Shown here piece by piece: positions 50,196-58,396 of a DNA stretch of 64,000 nucleotides (position 1 is the stretch's first letter; every line of letters begins with the position of its first letter). Below the pieces are notes generated by a model. That model was not told the DNA's origin, searched no databases, and saw only the letters and a list, made by a program, of their open reading frames with translations. The stretch is from assembly GCA_023413135.1 (NCBI GenBank), contig JAEZQK010000088.1, positions 19,414 through 83,413 of the forward strand, read 5' to 3'. Origin of the DNA: Bacillota bacterium (GTDB lineage Bacteria > Bacillota > Clostridia > Christensenellales > Aristaeellaceae). The position numbers and the translations under genes are program-made.

Positions 50196-50219
50196 GGGGC
50201 GGACTTTTTGGTCCGCCCC
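50196..50219 (-). terminator. Intercistronic hairpin between livK and livH
   Basis: A 9-bp perfect GC-rich stem (GGGGCGGAC/GTCCGCCCC) with six-base loop. In the minus-strand RNA it is followed by ACTTTTG, a poor T-run, so some transcription continues into livH. It may stabilise the livK message. Confidence 0.7.
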
Positions 50220-50291
50220 ATGCCCGAGGCGCCCGGAAATGTACTGCATTCTTAAGCGTCAGATGCGGTGCCACCGAGCAATGCTAGAAGC

Positions 50292-51428
50292 TTAGATGTA
50301 CTTGTAGAACTTGGCGGTGCCGTCGGTCAGCTCAATGACGGGAGCCTTCTTGGCGGGGGTGCCGGTCTCATCCAGGGTGAAGGAGCCGGTGACGCCTTCA
50401 AAGCTCATGCCGGTCATGGCCTCAATGACCTTGGCGGTCTCGTCTGTGCCGGCAGTTTCGATGGCCTGCTTGAGCATGTACACGGAGTCATAAGCCAAGG
50501 CAGCCAGAGCGGTCAGCGTCTCGGGGCCGAAGGTCTCGGTGTAGCCATTGACGAAGTTCTGCACTACATCGGAGGGATCGTCGGGAGCATAGTGGTTCAC
50601 AAAGTAGCTCTTGTTATAATCTGCGGTCTTGCCTTCCACCATGGTGGTGGTGGTGCCGTCCCAGCCGTCAGCGCCGGCGAAGTAGCCGGTGAAGCCGGCA
50701 GCACGGGCCTGAGGTACGATGAAGGGGCCGACAGAGTCAAAGTAGTAGGGAGCAAAGATCAGCTCGGCGCCGGAGGCGACGATGTTGGTCAGCTGGGTGG
50801 CGTAGTCGGTATCGCTGGTGGCAGCGGAGCTTTCGGTGGCAACCAGTTCCAGGCCCAGGGCAGCGGCGGCAGCCTTAAAGGACTCGTACAGGCCGGCAGA
50901 ATAGGGGTCGCCGGAGGCATACAGCACGGCTACCTTCTTAACGCCCAGGTCCACGGCCAGCTTGGCGGCTACTTCGCCCTGGAAGGAGTCACGGTAGCAT
51001 GCGCGGAACACGCCCGTATAGCCCTCGGTAACGGTATCGGCGGTGGCAGTGGGGGTCAAAAGGAGCATGCTTTCCGCATCAGCCAGAGCGGCCAGACCTG
51101 CGGTGACGCCGGAGGTCACGGAACCGATGACGGCGGAAACGCCGTCAGAAACCAGCTTGTTGTAAGCGTTGGCGCCTTCGGTGGAATCGCCCTTGTCATC
51201 CATGTAAGTTACTTCCAGCGGACGGCCCAACACGCCGCCGGCAGCATTGATCTCTTCCACAGCCAGCTTGATGCCGTTGCTGACGGAAATGCCGTAGGTG
51301 GCCAAGGAACCGGTGACTGGCGCGATGGCGCCCACCAGAATGGGCTTGGGGGCTTCGGCCAGGGCCGGCAGGCAGATGGCTGTCATAGCCATTACCAGGG
51401 CGGCGAACAAGGACAGCATTTTCTTCAT
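50292..51428 (-). CDS. livK: Branched-chain amino-acid ABC transporter binding protein LivK
   Basis: 378 residues with a signal peptide (MKKMLSLFAALVMAMTAICL, then PALAEA). Family-6 binding protein features: ILVGAIAPVTGSLATYGISVSNGIKLAVEEINAAGG, SDGVSAVIGSVTSGVTAGLA, and TALAALAYDSVYMLKQAIE. No lipobox cysteine. First gene of livKHMGF, with AAGGGAGG before the start and a consensus promoter about 120 bases upstream. The ligand is expected to be leucine, isoleucine, valine or a related amino acid. Confidence 0.94.
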   Translation of the reverse strand: MKKMLSLFAALVMAMTAICLPALAEAPKPILVGAIAPVTGSLATYGISVSNGIKLAVEEINAAGGVLGRPLEVTYMDDKGDSTEGANAYNKLVSDGVSAVIGSVTSGVTAGLAALADAESMLLLTPTATADTVTEGYTGVFRACYRDSFQGEVAAKLAVDLGVKKVAVLYASGDPYSAGLYESFKAAAAALGLELVATESSAATSDTDYATQLTNIVASGAELIFAPYYFDSVGPFIVPQARAAGFTGYFAGADGWDGTTTTMVEGKTADYNKSYFVNHYAPDDPSDVVQNFVNGYTETFGPETLTALAALAYDSVYMLKQAIETAGTDETAKVIEAMTGMSFEGVTGSFTLDETGTPAKKAPVIELTDGTAKFYKYI

Positions 51429-51545
51429 CAGGTAATTCCTCCCTTATAATGGATTTCCGGGGCGTTGACTTGAGCCTTTGGTAAACCAAAAGCAACAGAT
51501 GTGATGCAGACTACCGTCCTGCCATGCTCCATTGCTTGTGGTGAC

Positions 51546-51574
51546 ATTATAGCGCGTGCGTATGGGTGTGTCAA
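51546..51574 (-). promoter_or_regulatory. Consensus promoter of the liv operon
   Basis: On the minus strand TTGACA (51569-51574), 17 bases, TATAAT (51546-51551). The leader contains CTTTTGG-TTTA-CCAAAGG, a small hairpin that could regulate. The remainder of 51575-51900 shows no gene. Confidence 0.88.
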
Positions 51575-51938
51575 TGCATTTTGAATGTATATTTCTCTGA
51601 TTATGCATTTCGGCCGGAATATGCCGGTTAAAAAAACGAAAAAAATGCAATGGAATCTCAAAGTTCCTCCTTTGGTTTTCCAAGGGTTGGGAACACCATG
51701 CAATTTGCATATGCAAAACTCCCATTTTGAGCGTAAAAAGCAAGCCTGATGCATATTCGGACCATTGGAAGGAAAACATTGGTAGGGAAACGGCCCGCCA
51801 AGCACGCTTTGTTTTTACATTTTTATCTATACAGACCGCCTCACATGGGGTAAAATAGAATAGGCTACATATAGGGATTGGCATACAGGCGCGAGGCGGC
51901 GTGTTATGCCGTCCGGTTGCGTGCATAAAGGAGCGGCT

Positions 51939-53141
51939 ATGAGACATGTGTTAAAGGGGCTTGCCCTCATCCTGACAATGGCGGTGCTGTTCTCCATGCC
52001 CATAAACGGCATGGCTTCCGAGGAGGATTTGGGCGGGCTGACTGTGGAGGAATTGAATGATTGGGCCGGGCAGATGATTGCAAAGGCCAAGGCGCTGAGG
52101 CCGATTGTTTCAGGCCCTCAGGCACAGAAAACGGAAGATGGCTATGAAGTCATTTATGATTTTGCCACCTTCTATCTTGATACGCCGGAATTAACAGAAA
52201 ACAGTGTGTTAAGCGCCATCATTGTCGAGGATTCCGAAGTGGATTGCCCCCGCGGCATAGGCGTTTTGGATACGCAGCAGACGCTGCTTTCAGCCTGGGC
52301 CAATGAGAACCCTGCGCTGACGGGGAGCCCCGACTTTGCGGTGCTCTACCTTTCCGACAGCCTGCCGGAGGAGGCGCTGTGGGGCCGGGTGCAGCGGGAG
52401 GGGCAGCAGATACAGGCGGTGCAATATGCCGTGCACGGGCATATCGAAGAAACCGATGAATATACCGACTGCGGCCTTTTGTACAGCGTCATGGATGGCT
52501 ATGTAACCACCGTGCGGGCCTATGGCCTTTCATCATCCGTTCCCCGGACGCAGGTGGATGAAACGGTAGCCGAGATTTCAGCCATACAGCAGGAGCAGAC
52601 ATATTTCGCCTATCCCCAGAGCAGCATCGGCACCGATTTGGAGCCTTTTGAAAGGGAAGACCTTCAATTCTCCGGTCTGGATTTTTTAGGGCTTACGCCG
52701 GAATCGGCCATAGAGACGCTTGGCGCATATGAAACGGAGACCTGGCTTCAAGACGACAATGGAGAATGGCTGCGCATCCTGCAATGGCCCAAGGCGGAGA
52801 TCACCTTCACCTACAGTCAGGATAAGGTATTCAAGCTCGTGGATACGCTGGCCATAAACCAGCGCGGCATGGAAGGGCCCCGGGGCGTACAGGTGGACGA
52901 CTCGCTTTCCAGTGTAATGATGCGCTTTCGCCACAGTGAAGGAGAGTTTGACGGTACATCCACCGAGGTGCTTTATGGCGATGGCCAGACGCCGCCCTAT
53001 GGCCTGGCGGAATACGGCAATACCACCGCCACGCTGCATTACGTCCAAGCGGTTAACGGCAATAAAGACGTACAGGTCGTTACATTGCACATGATTTTTG
53101 TGGATACTATGCTGTCGGAGCTGTTTTTGTATTCCTGGTAA
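51939..53141 (+). CDS. Secreted protein of unknown function
   Basis: 400 residues from ATG 51939, with AAAGGAG at good spacing and a signal peptide (VLKGLALILTMAVLFSMPINGMAS). The mature part is acidic with alternating strand/helix pattern. Recognisable stretches such as GLDFLGLTPESAIETLGAYETETW and VDDSLSSVMMRFRH hint at two short alpha/beta repeats, but I recognise no family. It is followed by the zinc-ribbon/TPR protein, with which it is probably co-transcribed. Confidence 0.7.
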   Translation: MRHVLKGLALILTMAVLFSMPINGMASEEDLGGLTVEELNDWAGQMIAKAKALRPIVSGPQAQKTEDGYEVIYDFATFYLDTPELTENSVLSAIIVEDSEVDCPRGIGVLDTQQTLLSAWANENPALTGSPDFAVLYLSDSLPEEALWGRVQREGQQIQAVQYAVHGHIEETDEYTDCGLLYSVMDGYVTTVRAYGLSSSVPRTQVDETVAEISAIQQEQTYFAYPQSSIGTDLEPFEREDLQFSGLDFLGLTPESAIETLGAYETETWLQDDNGEWLRILQWPKAEITFTYSQDKVFKLVDTLAINQRGMEGPRGVQVDDSLSSVMMRFRHSEGEFDGTSTEVLYGDGQTPPYGLAEYGNTTATLHYVQAVNGNKDVQVVTLHMIFVDTMLSELFLYSW

Positions 53142-53200
53142 AGCATCGTGCCATGGACAAGCTCCCGCTTCATATAGGAACTAGGAAGGGAGATAGCCGA

Positions 53201-56020
53201 GTGAAGATTGACCTGACCTGCCCGGTGGAACTGTGGCGGTATGAGCTGCCTACGGAGACGGATGAAGCCTGCCGGCTGCTTATGTATAACCTTTCGGATA
53301 AAGATGTTGCAAGTATGCAGGTGACACTGGCCGGGTTTGATGCCCAGGGCGAAGCATTAAGCCGCCAGGTGGAACGGCTGCAGGATGTGAAGGGCGAGCC
53401 GACGTCCACTTTTGAGGTCCTCATCCAAATGGAAGGCGGAGCCCAGGCGGCCGGCATGGAGCTGGTGATCGAAAAGGTCTGGTTCGGCGACGGTACCATC
53501 TGGAGGCGGGGCAATGCCCACCTGTCGGAATATGTACCCAACACGCTGCCCAACAACAGAAGGCTGGAGATGCTGCGCTTCGTGGCCGGGCCCGACGCGG
53601 TGGGTTATCCCCAGGATCAGGGGGCGGTATGGCTTTGCGTGTGCGGCCGGGCCAATGCTGCCAGCGAAACTTTCTGCCGCCGCTGCCAACGGGAAAAACT
53701 GGCTGTATTTGAACAGTTCAACCAGACCGCCATTGAGGAGATGGTGGAGGCCCGGGAAAAGGAGCTGGACCAGATAGCCCACCGGGCCAGGATGCAGGCC
53801 TCCCAGCAGCAATTGGAGCGGGAAGCCCGTATAAAAAGGAAAAAGCGCCGTCACCGCAGGGTGCTGTTGACCTTTTTGATCACGGTGTTCGCGCTGGGCT
53901 CGGCGTACGGCATCTATTTCCATGGCATTCCCTATTACCGCTATTTCCGGGCAAACCAGCAGTTTGACAAGGGGTTGTATAGCGAGGCCAAGGCCGCTTT
54001 TAAAGAGATGCCGGGGTATCTTAACGCCGATGCACTGCTTATAAAGAGCGATTACCTCCAGGCGGTAAGTGACCTTGCTACGGGTACGGAAGCTTCCCTG
54101 CAAAGCGCGCAGGATATGTTCGACAAGCTGGGCGATTACGAGGACTCAGCCGTCCGCTCCATGGAAGCCCGCTATAACCGCGCGGAAAAGATGCTAAAAA
54201 AGGAACAATATGAAGAAGCCGCGGCGCTGTTTGGAGAAATTCCCGACTATTCCAACGCCCGGGTCCGCCAGCAGGATGCGCTTTTTGAAAAGGCCACGAA
54301 GCTTTTGAACGAGGGGGAATACGACCGGGCCAAAGAAATCTTCCTGGGCCTTACAGGCTACGCCGGGGCGGAGAAGCTGGCTACGGAATGCATATACAGG
54401 CCGGGCATTGCCGCGCTCAACAACAAGGATTACGACCGGGCGATTACGCTGCTTAGCCAGATCACGGGCTATTCCGATGTGGATCAAAAGCTGCCGGAAG
54501 CCTATTATGCCAAGGGTGAAAGTTTGCAGGCCGCCGGGGATTACGATGCGGCCGGGGAAGCGTTTCTGAAGGCGGGCAGCAATTACCGTGATGCCCAGGT
54601 AAAAGCGGCGGAGTGCATCTACGAGCCGGCCAAGAAGGAGATGGAAGCCGGTAACTTTAGCCGTGCGGCAGAGATGTTTTTAAAGATCCAGGGCCATCTG
54701 GATTCCAGGGAGCTGGCCTCGGTATGCATCTACCGTGTGGCGGATCAGGCGCTTGGCAACAAGGAATATTTAAGGGCAAGGGAACTGTTTATGCAGATTC
54801 CCAATTATCTGGACGCCAAAGACAAGGCCAATGAGGCCATCTACCAGCCCGCCCAGGAGATGGTAAAGCAGAGCAAATTCGAGGAAGCGCTAGCGGAGTA
54901 TGCAAAGATTCCGGACTACAAGGATGTTGCCACAAAGGTGCAGGAGGTAAAGTACAAGCAGGCTTCCACCTATATGGCCGCCGGGGAGTATGATAGCGCC
55001 ATCGCGCTGTATCAGGAGCTGGGTACGTATTCAGACAGTACCGCCCGCATACAGGATGCGCTGTACAGCATGGCCGATCAGGTTTTGGCCGCGGGCGACT
55101 ACGTTAATGCCATCGACAAGTATGCCTCATTGAACGGTTACAGCGATTCAGATGAAAAGATCAAGGAAGCCAAATATCAGCTGGCCCTTGGGCACAAGGA
55201 AAAGGGCGAATTCCAGGAGGCGGTAACGCTGCTATCCACCCTGGGCAAATTCAAGGATGCCCAGGATCAGATCAACGATTGCAATTATGCCCAGGCAAAG
55301 ATTTGGCTGGATGCTGGGGAGCTGGACAAGGCGTCGGCGGCTTTCCAGGAGCTGGGCAAGTACCAGGATGCCCAAACGCTGTTTATGCAAAGCAATTACG
55401 AACTGGCTGTCCAGGCCCGGGACGCAGGGGAGATGGCAAAGGCGGGCAGGCTGTTTGCGCAGGTCAGCGGGTACCAGGATGCCGCCGCGCAAAGCGAAGC
55501 CTGCTTTGACAGCTACTATGCCCAGGTGAAGACTGATGCGGATGCGGCCATGAACGGCAAGAATTACAAGACCGTGGTGGACATTCTCTCCCAGGTGGAA
55601 TTGGATGGCCTGCCGAAAAAGTATAAGGACCTGGACGACATGTACAACCTGGCCAACTATAACTATGCCAATGATCTGTATGCCGATGGCAAGCCGTACG
55701 AAGCGCTGCCTTACTACAAAAACATTCTGGATTACAAGGATGTAGCCAAGAAGCGGCTTATGCGCAACTGCTATATGGTGCTGGGCAAGTGGAAGTCAAA
55801 AACAGGCGTAGCTATCGAGTTCCGGGAGGACGGCACCTGCACCATCGACGGGGAGGAGCTTTTCTTCAATGTGAGCGGCACCTACTCCATGCTTACCGGC
55901 GTAACAAAGGAGAGGCTGACGCTTACCCACAAGCTGACGGCTGTGTATGAAAATGACTTGACGCTGCGGGATATCAGGGATGGGAAGAATACGGTCATTA
56001 AGCTCACGAGGGAGGAATAA
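53201..56020 (+). CDS. Large membrane protein: zinc ribbon, one membrane helix and a long TPR-like repeat array
   Basis: About 939 residues from GTG 53201 (AAGGGAG upstream); the ATG at 53153 has no ribosome site. An N-terminal beta-rich domain of about 140 residues is followed by a zinc ribbon (WLCVCGRANAASETFCRRC), a charged helix likely to be coiled coil, and one membrane helix (VLLTFLITVFALGSAYGIYF). Then come some 15 repeats of about 35-40 residues marked by Y..A...F..I.GY.DA (for example EEAAALFGEIPDYSNA, DRAITLLSQITGYSDV). The C-terminal 70 residues form a small beta domain. It looks like an extracellular protein-binding scaffold with a cytosolic sensor head. Confidence 0.72.
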   Translation: MKIDLTCPVELWRYELPTETDEACRLLMYNLSDKDVASMQVTLAGFDAQGEALSRQVERLQDVKGEPTSTFEVLIQMEGGAQAAGMELVIEKVWFGDGTIWRRGNAHLSEYVPNTLPNNRRLEMLRFVAGPDAVGYPQDQGAVWLCVCGRANAASETFCRRCQREKLAVFEQFNQTAIEEMVEAREKELDQIAHRARMQASQQQLEREARIKRKKRRHRRVLLTFLITVFALGSAYGIYFHGIPYYRYFRANQQFDKGLYSEAKAAFKEMPGYLNADALLIKSDYLQAVSDLATGTEASLQSAQDMFDKLGDYEDSAVRSMEARYNRAEKMLKKEQYEEAAALFGEIPDYSNARVRQQDALFEKATKLLNEGEYDRAKEIFLGLTGYAGAEKLATECIYRPGIAALNNKDYDRAITLLSQITGYSDVDQKLPEAYYAKGESLQAAGDYDAAGEAFLKAGSNYRDAQVKAAECIYEPAKKEMEAGNFSRAAEMFLKIQGHLDSRELASVCIYRVADQALGNKEYLRARELFMQIPNYLDAKDKANEAIYQPAQEMVKQSKFEEALAEYAKIPDYKDVATKVQEVKYKQASTYMAAGEYDSAIALYQELGTYSDSTARIQDALYSMADQVLAAGDYVNAIDKYASLNGYSDSDEKIKEAKYQLALGHKEKGEFQEAVTLLSTLGKFKDAQDQINDCNYAQAKIWLDAGELDKASAAFQELGKYQDAQTLFMQSNYELAVQARDAGEMAKAGRLFAQVSGYQDAAAQSEACFDSYYAQVKTDADAAMNGKNYKTVVDILSQVELDGLPKKYKDLDDMYNLANYNYANDLYADGKPYEALPYYKNILDYKDVAKKRLMRNCYMVLGKWKSKTGVAIEFREDGTCTIDGEELFFNVSGTYSMLTGVTKERLTLTHKLTAVYENDLTLRDIRDGKNTVIKLTREE

Positions 56021-56025
56021 ACACT

Positions 56026-56053
56026 CGTGAAAATCGCTGACGCGCTTTTCACG
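56026..56053 (+). terminator. Hairpin after the TPR-repeat gene
   Basis: CGTGAAAA (56026-56033) pairs with TTTTCACG (56046-56053), followed by ACTTTTCG. Weak T-run. Confidence 0.5.
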
Positions 56054-56160
56054 ACTTTTCGCAGAATTTCCTTGTAGCCTTACGCACCGGCCCGCGCGTT
56101 AACAGGCTTCAGACTTATGGTTATCGTTCATTTATGCCCAGCAACCCTATCCAGCTGCAT

Positions 56161-56286
56161 GCGGGCGATTGATAATCGCCCCTACGGCTTTAAGGTGAAG
56201 TTGAATTGGCTTTCCAAGCAGTCACAGGCTCCAGCAGAGAAGCCAACAAACATACGGCATCGTAGGGGCGATTATCAATCGCCCGC
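56161..56286. repeat. Complete 126-bp bimodular REP-like element upstream of the RAYT gene
   Basis: Hairpins at 56161-56185 and 56262-56286 (stem GGGCGATT/AATCGCCC, loops GAT and ATC), GTAG feet facing inward, core of 76 bp. The sequence before it (CCCAGCAACCC) resembles that before the element at 56937 (CCCAGCAATCC), so homology extends beyond the hairpin. It ends 80 bp before the transposase start. Confidence 0.9.
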
Positions 56287-56366
56287 CACCTCCGCCAAGT
56301 GCCTGTATACTTTACAAGACGGCTTTATCCCAAAATATATCATGTTCGCGTCAGGTGGTGTAAATA

Positions 56367-56893
56367 TTGCCTCTGGAAAAGCGCAAACAGAACAGGCTTC
56401 AGTTCTATGACTACAGTCAAAACGGAGCATATTTTCTCACCGTCTGCACAAAGGACATGCAATGTATCTTTTGGAATGCTCAGCCTCACTCGTTCGAAAC
56501 CCCGGATGACACCTCGCATCTTTCCGTCGCCGGGCTGGCGGCAGATGCGGCAATCCGCGAGATCCCCCTCCATTATTCCGGGGTAACTGTGGAAAAGTAC
56601 GTCATCATGCCAAACCATCTGCACATGATTCTTTTGTTGGCCAGGAATCATTTAACGCCAACGGCAGATATTTCCGAATCGTTCAACAGTTGAAGTCTGC
56701 AGTGACCAAGAAGACAGGCCATGCGGTTTGGCATAAATCCTTCCATGACCGGATTATCCGGGACGAGAAGGAGTACATGGCCATTTGGGATTACATTCAT
56801 GCCAATCCTGTCCGCTGGGGAGAGGACTGCTATTATGCGGAGGGGACAGATTTAACTCCGCAAACCATTGCAGACAGCCGGATGGTTTTGTGA
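56367..56893 (+). pseudogene. REP-associated tyrosine transposase (RAYT, IS200-like Y1), frameshifted
   Basis: The first part starts at TTG 56367 (AGGTGG eight bases upstream): RKQNRLQFYDYSQNGAYFLTV, then MPNHLHMILLL with the HUH pair. Its frame stops at 56691-56693. The second part (TTG 56690 onward, -1 frame) holds VTKKTGHAVWHKSFHDRII and RDEKEYMAIWDYIHANPVRW, including the tyrosine-bearing helix. The -1 frame is open back through 56640, giving RIVQQLKSAVTKK across the join, so a single base change or a programmed frameshift separates two halves of one roughly 175-residue enzyme. RAYT proteins cut and join single-stranded REP hairpins. The gene lies between two complete REP-like elements. 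Confidence 0.88.
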
Positions 56894-56936
56894 TTCGTGG
56901 GGCATCCATCTACCCAGCAATCCATTCTTGTAGCAA

Positions 56937-57062
56937 GCGGGCGATTGATAATCGCCCCTACTGTTTTAAGGCATAGATGAATGGGTGTACCAAACAACCA
57001 TAGCCCCCAGCAAAGAAATCAACAACCATGCGAAGTCGTAGGGGCGATTATCAATCGCCCGC
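56937..57062. repeat. Complete 126-bp bimodular REP-like element downstream of the RAYT gene
   Basis: Hairpins at 56937-56961 and 57038-57062 with the same stems, loops GAT and ATC, and inward GTAG feet. The core shares the CAACAACCAT...GTCGTAG end with other copies. It starts 44 bp after the transposase stop and ends 32 bp before the start of the acyltransferase gene. Confidence 0.9.
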
Positions 57063-57094
57063 CGATTCACCTTCACCCCATAAGGAGTGAAACC

Positions 57095-58396
57095 ATGCAG
57101 CCTTTGCCAGAACAAAAAAATAGGGATTCCAAAGGGATGATATCCCTTTGGCGAGGTTTCAGGGGCAGCGCCCCTGAGAAGGCGGAGCCCCTGGCAGGTA
57201 CGAGGCATGTGGGCGTGCTGGACGGGGTCCGGGCGCTGTGCGTGTTCCTTGTGGCCTGGTTCCACGTGTGGCAGCAAAGCTGGCTGACGCCCTATGTGTT
57301 TTTTGCCAGGGAAAAGATCAGCCTGGATTTTGTGGTGCGCAGCGGGTACATTTTTGTGGACGGGCTGATATTATTAAGTGGCTTTCTGCTGTTTCTACCC
57401 TACGCAAGGCATAAGGTGGAGGGCGTGGCGCTGCCATCCATACGGGAATTTTACGTAAAGCGCGTGATGCGCATTGTTCCTTCCTATTACTTCTGTATTT
57501 TCGCTATGCTTTTCTTTGTCGCCATCCCCCAGGAGAAATATTCTTCCCTGGCCGCGATGCTCAAGGATGTATTCATGCACCTCACCTTTACCCACACGTT
57601 AAGCCCGGCCACCTATTTGCAAACGCCGCTGAACGGCGCACTGTGGACGCTGGGGGTGGAGATGCACGCCTACCTGGTCTTCCCGCTGCTGGCCAGGGGT
57701 TTTTTGAAAAAGCCGTTCCTCACGGCTTCGCTGATGATGGGCGCAGCCTTTCTCTACCGTGGCCTGGTGCAGCTTTATGTAACGGATACCGCCATGTGGT
57801 TCAACCAGCTCCCGGCGTTTCTGGATGTATACGCGCTGGGCATGCTGGGCGCCTTGGCGTATGTGGCTTTGGCAAAGAAATATAAGGGGCCGCAGAGTTT
57901 TGTAAGGATTTCGGCGACGGTCTTGGCTTGCGCAGCGGTGTACTTCGTGATCCTGCTCATGAAATCCCAGGCTGCCTCCAATGGGCATGAGGCCATCCGC
58001 CTGTCGCAAATGAACCTGCGGTTTTTTCTGGCGGCGGCGCTTTCTGTTTTCATGCTGGGGCTGGCTTTCGCCTTCAAGGGTATGCGGATTTTGTTTTCCA
58101 ATCCCATCATGAAGTTTCTTTCCGCCATTTCCTTCAACTATTATATCTGGCATCAGGTACTGGCTGTGTGGCTGAAGGAATGGCGCCTTCCGCCTTACAC
58201 GGCGCCATACCCCAACCAGGCGGGGGAGCAGCCCTGGCAGATGCTCTACACGCTGCTTTGCTTCGGTTTGGCAATTTTGCTGGCAGCAGCGCTGACGTTT
58301 GGGCTGGAAAAGCCCGCGGCGGCGCTTGTCCATAAACTACTACACAGGAGGACCAGAACAAATGAAAGACCCGCGGATGATTCAGTTGGCGCATAA
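57095..58396 (+). CDS. Acyltransferase family 3 membrane protein
   Basis: 433 residues from ATG 57095 (AAGGAG upstream). The catalytic-domain start GVLDGVRALCVFLVAWFHVWQQ contains the conserved His of OafA/acyltransferase-3 proteins. The SGFLLFLPYA segment, YVKRVMRIVPSYYF and the C-terminal FNYYIWHQVLAVW also fit. About ten membrane helices. These enzymes O-acetylate cell-wall or surface polysaccharides. Codons 12-28 run through two palindromes (CCAAAGGGAT-GAT-ATCCCTTTGG and CAGGGGC-AGC-GCCCCTG), so the N-terminal tail seems to be derived from repeat DNA. It overlaps the next gene by 35 bases. Confidence 0.85.
   Translation: MQPLPEQKNRDSKGMISLWRGFRGSAPEKAEPLAGTRHVGVLDGVRALCVFLVAWFHVWQQSWLTPYVFFAREKISLDFVVRSGYIFVDGLILLSGFLLFLPYARHKVEGVALPSIREFYVKRVMRIVPSYYFCIFAMLFFVAIPQEKYSSLAAMLKDVFMHLTFTHTLSPATYLQTPLNGALWTLGVEMHAYLVFPLLARGFLKKPFLTASLMMGAAFLYRGLVQLYVTDTAMWFNQLPAFLDVYALGMLGALAYVALAKKYKGPQSFVRISATVLACAAVYFVILLMKSQAASNGHEAIRLSQMNLRFFLAAALSVFMLGLAFAFKGMRILFSNPIMKFLSAISFNYYIWHQVLAVWLKEWRLPPYTAPYPNQAGEQPWQMLYTLLCFGLAILLAAALTFGLEKPAAALVHKLLHRRTRTNERPADDSVGA

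Noticed and set aside
56640..56693. Canonical -1 slippery heptamer in the RAYT overlap
   Set aside because: No X XXY YYZ heptamer in the correct frame was found between 56640 and 56693, so programmed frameshifting is possible but not supported by a classic site.
25944..57062. CRISPR array made of the GGGCGATT...AATCGCCC units
   Set aside because: Units are scattered, inverted in pairs and not regularly spaced; no cas genes; the palindrome-plus-GTAG layout fits REP elements.
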